This document shows, in pieces, positions 59,660 to 64,000 of a DNA stretch of 64,000 bases; position 1 is the first letter of the stretch; the number at the start of each line of letters is the position of its first letter. The notes under the pieces are model-generated. The model ran no database searches, was not told where the DNA came from, and worked only from the letters and a program-made list of their open reading frames with translations. This DNA is from CAZRCG01 sp964598565 (lineage in GTDB: Bacteria > Bdellovibrionota > UBA2394). The translations under genes and the position numbers were made by a program. The DNA lies in the NCBI GenBank assembly GCA_964598565.1, contig CAZRCG010000002.1:351420-415419 (forward strand), written 5' to 3'.

Positions 59660-61372
59660 CTACGACGACAAATCGTTTCGTATACCTGAAATCACGACCG
59701 ACTCTACTTTACCCTTCAAGACCTCTTGGGCCCGCTTCACTGCAGAATCTTCTAAAGCAAACTTCTGTGCGGATTTCATAAAATGTCTCGGCGCATTAGA
59801 ACTAATATCATTTGCTTTGCTATCGCTGGCCGCCGCCTTTCCTGCGGCTACCTCTTGAACGATCACCGCATAATCGGCCACACCCGAAATAGATCTTAAA
59901 ACAGCTTCCAAGTCGGCGCGGTTGGCGGGCATCGTCAATTGTCGAAATGCAAAGTGGCCCGGCGTAAAAAACAATCGCAATGACTTCGTGTCTATTTCAC
60001 GTCGCGATGCCGACGAAATGAGTGCATGAAGTGTCGGACGCTTCTTTTTTACCTGAACAAGCCAATCTTCTTGAGAGGCTCGAGGAGCTTCGTCGGGCGG
60101 ACGACTAGCCTCAGCGACGGACCTAGGAGCTTCGGCTGACGTAAGGCTTAGGACCTCGGCTGAGGTAGACCTGGACATCTCATACGCAGGCGCTCGGACT
60201 ACCGAAGGGGCGGCGTGAGAAACAAGGTCTACTGATGGAGCCTCTACTCTTTGAGAAATTCGTGAAGCACGTAAAAAAATCATTTCCAGAGATACTCGAG
60301 GCAGCGGAGACTTTTTGAGGCGCTCCATTCCTTGCCACAAAATCTCAAACAAAAAATCTAATTCGTCAAAAGACCAACTCTGAAACGCCTTCATGGCCTC
60401 TTTGACATCGCCTTCCACGAGATCCTGCGAGGCCAACGTCACAGAATTTGTCGCTTTTGCGACCAAACAGGCTCTCACCCAGAGAATGAATCGCTCCACC
60501 AATAAAGATAGATTTTTTCCCTGAGAACTTAATAAAGATGCGGCCTGCAACAAAGGCTCAACGGCCATCGCATCCGACTTACACGCGGCGAGATGGCGCA
60601 ACAAAACTAATTCTTGATCTGTGCCAATCGCCCCAAGAAACTGCGAAACCAGTTCTGGCTTAACGGTTGAACCACCCGAAAGCAGCAACGCTTGTTCTAA
60701 GAGAGTCAAAGCATCTCGCAGCGCTCCGTCAGACGATCCTGCAATTTGCTTTATGAGAGGCGTCGGCACCTCAATTTTTTCTTGCGCTAAGACGTCTTGT
60801 AATCTTTCGACGATCACCTTGTCCGATAGTCTTGCCAACGGCAACTTCTGCACGCGTGACAAAATCGTATCAGGAATTCTCTCGGGCTCCGTCGTTGCAA
60901 ACAAAAAGAGCGCATGCTTCGGCGGTTCCTCCAATGTTTTAAGAAGGGCATTGAAAGCGGCAGTAGACAACATATGGACTTCATCAATGATGATCACAAG
61001 CTTTCGACCAACCGAGGGTCGAAAGGCTACCGTTTCAATAATCGAACGAGCATCATCGACGCCTGTATGAGAGGCACCGTCCATTTCAATAAGATCCATC
61101 GATCGCCCCGCAAGCTGTGCTGTGCAAGACGCACAGTGATCACAGGGTCTCGCCCCACTATCGTTCGAAAGACAGGAGACCGCGCGAGCGAAGATACGCG
61201 CACAAGTTGTTTTACCCGTGCCTCTCGGGCCATAAAACAAATAGGCTGGACCAATGCGATCTTGCTTTAAAGCTTCTTTTAAATTTTTTACAACAATCTC
61301 TTGCCCGACAATTTCAACAAAATTCATCGGTCTGTATTTTCGAGCCAAATGAATTCGAGATGTGGCAGCCAT
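59660..61372 (-). CDS. dnaX: DNA polymerase III subunit gamma/tau
   Basis: The 570-residue clamp-loader subunit has HLARKYRPMNFVEIVGQEIV, Walker A FYGPRGTGKTTCARIFA, a zinc-binding module with CDHCASC, Walker B LVIIIDEVHMLSTAAFNALL and sensor ATTEPERIPDTILSRVQ. A linker rich in Ala, Ser and Pro at about 375-430 separates domain III from a C-terminal tau-specific part. The ATG at 61372 fits the family start. A slippery A AAA AAG lies in frame at codons 441-443 (60050-60044); a -1 shift would stop 15 codons later (59999-59997), giving a gamma-like product of about 458 residues. Confidence 0.95.
   Translation of the reverse strand: MAATSRIHLARKYRPMNFVEIVGQEIVVKNLKEALKQDRIGPAYLFYGPRGTGKTTCARIFARAVSCLSNDSGARPCDHCASCTAQLAGRSMDLIEMDGASHTGVDDARSIIETVAFRPSVGRKLVIIIDEVHMLSTAAFNALLKTLEEPPKHALFLFATTEPERIPDTILSRVQKLPLARLSDKVIVERLQDVLAQEKIEVPTPLIKQIAGSSDGALRDALTLLEQALLLSGGSTVKPELVSQFLGAIGTDQELVLLRHLAACKSDAMAVEPLLQAASLLSSQGKNLSLLVERFILWVRACLVAKATNSVTLASQDLVEGDVKEAMKAFQSWSFDELDFLFEILWQGMERLKKSPLPRVSLEMIFLRASRISQRVEAPSVDLVSHAAPSVVRAPAYEMSRSTSAEVLSLTSAEAPRSVAEASRPPDEAPRASQEDWLVQVKKKRPTLHALISSASRREIDTKSLRLFFTPGHFAFRQLTMPANRADLEAVLRSISGVADYAVIVQEVAAGKAAASDSKANDISSNAPRHFMKSAQKFALEDSAVKRAQEVLKGKVESVVISGIRNDLSS
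60044..60050 (-). other. Candidate -1 ribosomal frameshift site in dnaX
   Basis: The heptamer A AAA AAG, in the phase GTA AAA AAG, is identical to the slippery sequence that makes the gamma subunit in E. coli. An imperfect stem can form just downstream (CCGAC at 60037-60033 with GTCGG at 60014-60010, extended by GCGT with ACGT). No strong upstream Shine-Dalgarno-like stimulator is visible, only AGG directly before it. Confidence 0.45.
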
Positions 61373-61461
61373 GGGGCCAAACCTAATCACCACCCCCTAA
61401 ATCGTCAAAAGATCTTTACCAGATCACGCGATTCGTTGAGCATTCGAGCAAGGAATCAACG

Positions 61462-62193
61462 ATGGTGTTTGAAACAGCCGATATTTTTACGGTTTTGCTT
61501 CTCATATTTCTAGAGGGAATTCTGTCTGTCGATAACGCCCTTGTACTCGCGATATTGGCCAAGCAAGTCGAGCCTCGGCTGCGCCAGAAGGCCCTCACCT
61601 ATGGAATTGTGGGCGCCATCGTCTTTCGATTTTTAGCCCTCTTTCTTGTTACCAAGCTCATTCATTTTGCATGGATTAAATGGGTCGGTGGAGGCTATCT
61701 CACCTATGTCGCTCTTAAGCATTGGATCGGGGGAGACGACGCCGCAAAGGCCGCCAGGGGCATACAGGGACTCCCGTTTTGGCGTGTGGTATTTGTCATT
61801 GAGCTAACCGATATTGCCTTTGCCGTGGACTCTATTTTGGCTGCCGCGGCCATTTCAAATAAACTCTGGGTGGTCTTCACCGGGGGGGTCATCGGCTTAA
61901 TTTTGATGCGATTCGCTGCGGGAGGATTTATCAAACTCCTCGATAAATTTCCCTCCTTTGAGCAGTCGGCCTATCTGCTGATCTTTCTCGTGGGCGCTAA
62001 GCTGCTACTCGATGGATTTAAACTACCAGGCTTCGATTTTCATTCGTCGGCCTCGCCTGCCTTCTGGATTTTCTGGTCCCTCATGCTCGCCGCCATTGCC
62101 TTCGGTTTTACGCCATACGCAAAGAAAGCAAAGAAGGTCGATCTCAAACTGCTCGATAAGGAGACGAACGTTTTTAAAGATGAAGGTTTTTAA
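61462..62193 (+). CDS. TerC-family integral membrane protein
   Basis: The 243-residue protein has about seven membrane segments and TerC motifs: LEGILSVDNALVLAILAKQV with the acidic Glu and Asp-Asn in the membrane, and the repeat VVFVIELTDIAFAVDSILA. The family includes tellurium-resistance TerC and Alx-type manganese exporters. AAGGA lies seven bases before the ATG. It is divergent from dnaX across a 89-bp gap. Confidence 0.88.
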   Translation: MVFETADIFTVLLLIFLEGILSVDNALVLAILAKQVEPRLRQKALTYGIVGAIVFRFLALFLVTKLIHFAWIKWVGGGYLTYVALKHWIGGDDAAKAARGIQGLPFWRVVFVIELTDIAFAVDSILAAAAISNKLWVVFTGGVIGLILMRFAAGGFIKLLDKFPSFEQSAYLLIFLVGAKLLLDGFKLPGFDFHSSASPAFWIFWSLMLAAIAFGFTPYAKKAKKVDLKLLDKETNVFKDEGF

Positions 62194-62229
62194 AAATCAA
62201 ACGTCTTTAACGACGAGGGGTTCATGCAA

Positions 62230-62583
62230 TCAATGCGTCTTCTTTTTTCGTAGAAGCGCGATGCCAAATAGCACCCATCCAAGAATCAGTGCCAAGCCGC
62301 CTACAGGAGCCAGCGACGAGGGCCACTGCCCGAAGGCTTTGCCGTACAAGCTGCCGCAAAACAACAAAATCCCCGTCGCGAAAAGCGCGAGAGGCCCCAC
62401 AGAAAACCCAAGCGTTAAGGTCACAAAAAAAATGGAGAGGCTGTGATACAACTGCAGCTCCGCCGCTAAGGCCACGAGTCGCTGTTCTTGAGGCCCCGGC
62501 ACAATATGAGACCCTACGGCCATCATCGCCACCGAAACGGCCGCGCTGAAACAGGCAAGTACTTGAAATAGTTTTACAGACAT
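62230..62583 (-). CDS. DUF423-family membrane protein
   Basis: The 117-residue protein has four membrane segments and the family pattern: AVGSH near residue 24, LQLYHSLSIFFVTLTLG, LLFCGSLYGKAFGQ and PVGGLALILGWVLFGIALL. The role of DUF423 (YgdD-like) proteins is unknown. GAAGGCG lies just before the ATG. It converges with the TerC gene with a 36-bp gap. Confidence 0.85.
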   Translation of the reverse strand: MSVKLFQVLACFSAAVSVAMMAVGSHIVPGPQEQRLVALAAELQLYHSLSIFFVTLTLGFSVGPLALFATGILLFCGSLYGKAFGQWPSSLAPVGGLALILGWVLFGIALLRKKKTH

Positions 62584-62765
62584 CGCCTTCGCCTAGCCTC
62601 ATAACGACTATCACAGGTCTCTTTGTGATAAAATCCACAATACACCAAAAAGAGCTTCATTTCGGGTACCCTACCAGGCCCCCTTCCGCCCGCACAAGAA
62701 GCGAACGGGAGGTGATGGGAATCGTGGTCGGAGTGTACAGGAGAGAGTGCGGTCGCCTCGGCCAC

Positions 62766-62796
62766 CAAAAGAAAAACGGCAGGGTTGCCCCTGCCG
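62766..62796 (-). terminator. Intrinsic terminator of the 62825 lipoprotein gene
   Basis: On the minus strand CGGCAGGG-GCAA-CCCTGCCG (62796-62777) is a perfect 8-bp stem with a GCAA tetraloop, followed by TTTTTCTTTT. It lies 29-48 bases after the stop codon of the lipoprotein gene, so that gene is transcribed alone. The remaining gap (62584-62765) shows nothing I can assign. Confidence 0.92.
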
Positions 62797-62824
62797 ATAT
62801 GTCATTTCAATTATTTTAATCTAC

Positions 62825-63745
62825 TTATTCAATTTCGCCATTAACCATTTCGATGATCATCCGTTTGGTAAAGGGTGCGCAAGGAAACTCTAGGTTGTCG
62901 ATTTTCACGACACCTTTGCACTTCAAGCGATTTGAGAAAAATTCTACTTTTCGTTCTCGCACTTGTTCGCTGCCCAGAGGATCTGCCGCAATCTCTCGGA
63001 GCTCTTTTCTATCTTCATCTCTAGCTAAATACGCCACACTGTAATTCGTCAGGTCAAAAGCGTGGGTGACAGAAGTATCGTCCGCGGGAACGCTGAGATT
63101 CACCTTGCCCGTTGCGGAGTGAGAGACAATAAATTCGTAATCGGGTGAATTTTTTGAATATTGGCTTATAGGCACTCCACCTAACCTAGCTACCGTCCCA
63201 GAAATAGAGGAGCTTAGGTCAGCCGAGCCAGAAACAGAATACCTGTGTTTAGCGGAAATAGCTTCAACTTCATATTTAACATTCTCGGCCGTGGAGTCTT
63301 CTGATTCGACATAGTTTCTTTTCGTTAAAAGATTACAGTCTTTAGCTAAAACTGAGGACTTGATAGTCCCGCTATATTCACTCGATGTGTCACTCGTTCG
63401 AGTCTGCTTCGCAGACGCTTCTGAGTTTTGTACCGCGATCTCGCCTCCCATGGGACAAGGGCGAGCAAGGTCAGCACCCTTTAAGGTGTAATTGTAATTC
63501 CCTTCAGGGGTCACAAAGTATTTACGGCTTAACAGATTTCGGAAGAGTAACGACGCTTTTAGTTGCGTATCAGAAAGATCTGAGGGACCAGTTTCAGCTG
63601 TTAAGGCAGTAAATTCCGCCAACGAGTTCTTCGAAACGACGTTAGAGCCGCTCCCATCCGCCCCCCCCCCACAGGACGAAACCACCCAGGCCGAAAGACC
63701 AATCGTGATCGTCGACAATGCAAGAATGTTATAATTTGGTTTCAT
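62825..63745 (-). CDS. Lipoprotein of unknown function with a G10 tract after the lipobox
   Basis: The 306-residue product starts MKPNYNILAL and has a signal peptide ending in the lipobox VVSSC (Cys25). The next codons are GGG GGG GGG GCG, a run of ten G on the coding strand (63670-63661). A change of one base would end translation early, so the gene could be switched on and off by slippage. The body is rich in Ser, Thr and charged residues and likely beta-structured, with cysteines in LARPCPMGGE, VLAKDCNLL, LKCKGVVKI and FPCAPFTKR. I recognise no family. AGGAGAG lies seven bases before the ATG. Confidence 0.72.
   Translation of the reverse strand: MKPNYNILALSTITIGLSAWVVSSCGGGADGSGSNVVSKNSLAEFTALTAETGPSDLSDTQLKASLLFRNLLSRKYFVTPEGNYNYTLKGADLARPCPMGGEIAVQNSEASAKQTRTSDTSSEYSGTIKSSVLAKDCNLLTKRNYVESEDSTAENVKYEVEAISAKHRYSVSGSADLSSSISGTVARLGGVPISQYSKNSPDYEFIVSHSATGKVNLSVPADDTSVTHAFDLTNYSVAYLARDEDRKELREIAADPLGSEQVRERKVEFFSNRLKCKGVVKIDNLEFPCAPFTKRMIIEMVNGEIE
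63661..63670. repeat. Homopolymer C10 (G10 on the coding strand)
   Basis: Ten uninterrupted C lie in the 5' part of the lipoprotein gene at codons 26-29. It is the longest homopolymer I noticed in the window. Its position directly after the lipid-anchor cysteine is where frameshifts would be most complete in effect. Confidence 0.9.
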
Positions 63746-63764
63746 TGATATCTCTCCTAAAGTT

Positions 63765-63854
63765 ATAAACGACAGCAGTTTCCGCCCACCATGTAGATTG
63801 GGCTTACTGGCGAGTCAAATGCAAAAACCCTGCCAATTTAGGCTTGTCGTTTAT
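63765..63854. repeat. Inverted repeat around the lipoprotein promoter
   Basis: ATAAACGAC (63765-63773) and GTCGTTTAT (63846-63854) are exact inverted copies 72 bp apart. They flank the sigma-54-like promoter, one copy upstream and one within the leader. They could be paired operator half-sites. A second inverted repeat, AAATCAT (63864-63870) with ATGATTT (63879-63885), lies about 66 bp upstream of the predicted start. Confidence 0.4.
63820..63836 (-). promoter_or_regulatory. Sigma-54-like promoter of the 62825 lipoprotein gene
   Basis: On the minus strand TTGGCAG-GGTTT-TTGCA (63836-63820) has GG and GC at the strict ten-base spacing and differs from the consensus at one conserved position (G for C at the end of the -24 element). 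The predicted start is near 63809, giving a leader of about 64 nt. A sigma-70-like TTGACT (63818-63813), 17 bp, TACATG (63795-63790) overlaps it and is an alternative. Confidence 0.55.
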
Positions 63855-64000
63855 GCCAGGGCGAAATCATTTAAATCTATGATTTAATGGGAATTGGGGA
63901 GGTTTTGGGCATTTCCGCTAGACTTTTGTCTTTGGAAATCTTTCAGGTACTTTCTTTAAAAAGTTGGAAATGTGGAAATCTGAGTCATTATGGGGCGTTG

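Noticed and set aside
62584..62824. Two 64-codon frames (plus 62625-62819 and minus 62574-62768)
   Set aside because: They overlap each other on opposite strands, include the terminator, and show no ribosome-binding site or domain.
63790..63818. Sigma-70 promoter TTGACT-17 bp-TACATG for the end lipoprotein gene
   Set aside because: Not excluded, but the -10 box is poor and the overlapping sigma-54 match is stronger, so it is kept only as an alternative.

Overview
The window is one chromosomal segment of a Gram-negative bacterium, roughly half G+C, with dense gene packing and many 4-bp ATGA or TGATG gene overlaps. Lipoproteins, tetratricopeptide proteins, HD-GYP and MshEN-type cyclic-di-GMP proteins, sigma-54 promoters, and a secE-rpoBC-str-S10-spc run in one block suggest the Bdellovibrionota or another lineage once placed in the deltaproteobacteria. 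That placement is inference; no 16S gene is present.

Positions 1-24.4 kb (minus strand) hold the translation and transcription super-cluster, in transcription order secE, nusG, rplK-A-J-L, rpoB, rpoC, rpsL, rpsG, a DUF115/Maf-like gene, fusA, tuf, rpsJ, rplC-D-W-B, rpsS, rplV, rpsC, rplP, rpmC, rpsQ, rplN-X-E and a cut-off rpsN. The Maf-like gene between rpsG and fusA is foreign to the usual str operon, and L5 carries an extra charged N-terminus. Upstream (24.4-25.3 kb) lie five tRNA genes with rpmG among them, plus a scrambled tRNA-derived duplication.

Positions 25.4-33 kb hold a DUF5808 membrane protein, rlmB and pyrF, then a plus-strand operon (helical protein, HD-GYP protein, zinc-ribbon/TPR membrane protein). 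It converges on a sodium:solute symporter preceded by a clear TPP riboswitch, so this is probably a thiamine or thiamine-precursor importer. Next to it (33.08-33.20 kb) is the most striking signal in the window: a consensus sigma-54 promoter followed after about 100 nt by a perfect intrinsic terminator with no gene between. It looks like a sigma-54-dependent small RNA.

Positions 33.3-45.6 kb (plus strand) hold a TPR protein, a lipoprotein, a lone MshEN/GspE-N domain, two Opp/Dpp ATPases without permeases, and trpS. Then comes a lipoprotein, FecR-like protein, histidine kinase, NtrC-type activator and folD series. The activator keeps GAFTGA and could serve sigma-54 promoters such as the two found here.

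Positions 45.6-52.2 kb hold rarA, a lysine catabolic pair (lat and an aldehyde dehydrogenase), dciA, a CBS protein, a gene remnant and a nucleotidyltransferase/ribbon-helix-helix pair resembling a toxin-antitoxin module. Positions 52.2-62.6 kb hold purD with a DUF1015 gene, a DCC-family gene, the dnaX-cutA-lon-purH operon (dnaX carries an E. coli-type slippery heptamer), a TerC-family gene and a DUF423 gene. The right end has a lipoprotein gene with a second sigma-54-like promoter, a G10 tract right after its lipobox cysteine, and its own terminator.

Several genes have a TANNNT hexamer ending exactly six bases before the start codon and no Shine-Dalgarno sequence, which points to leaderless transcripts.
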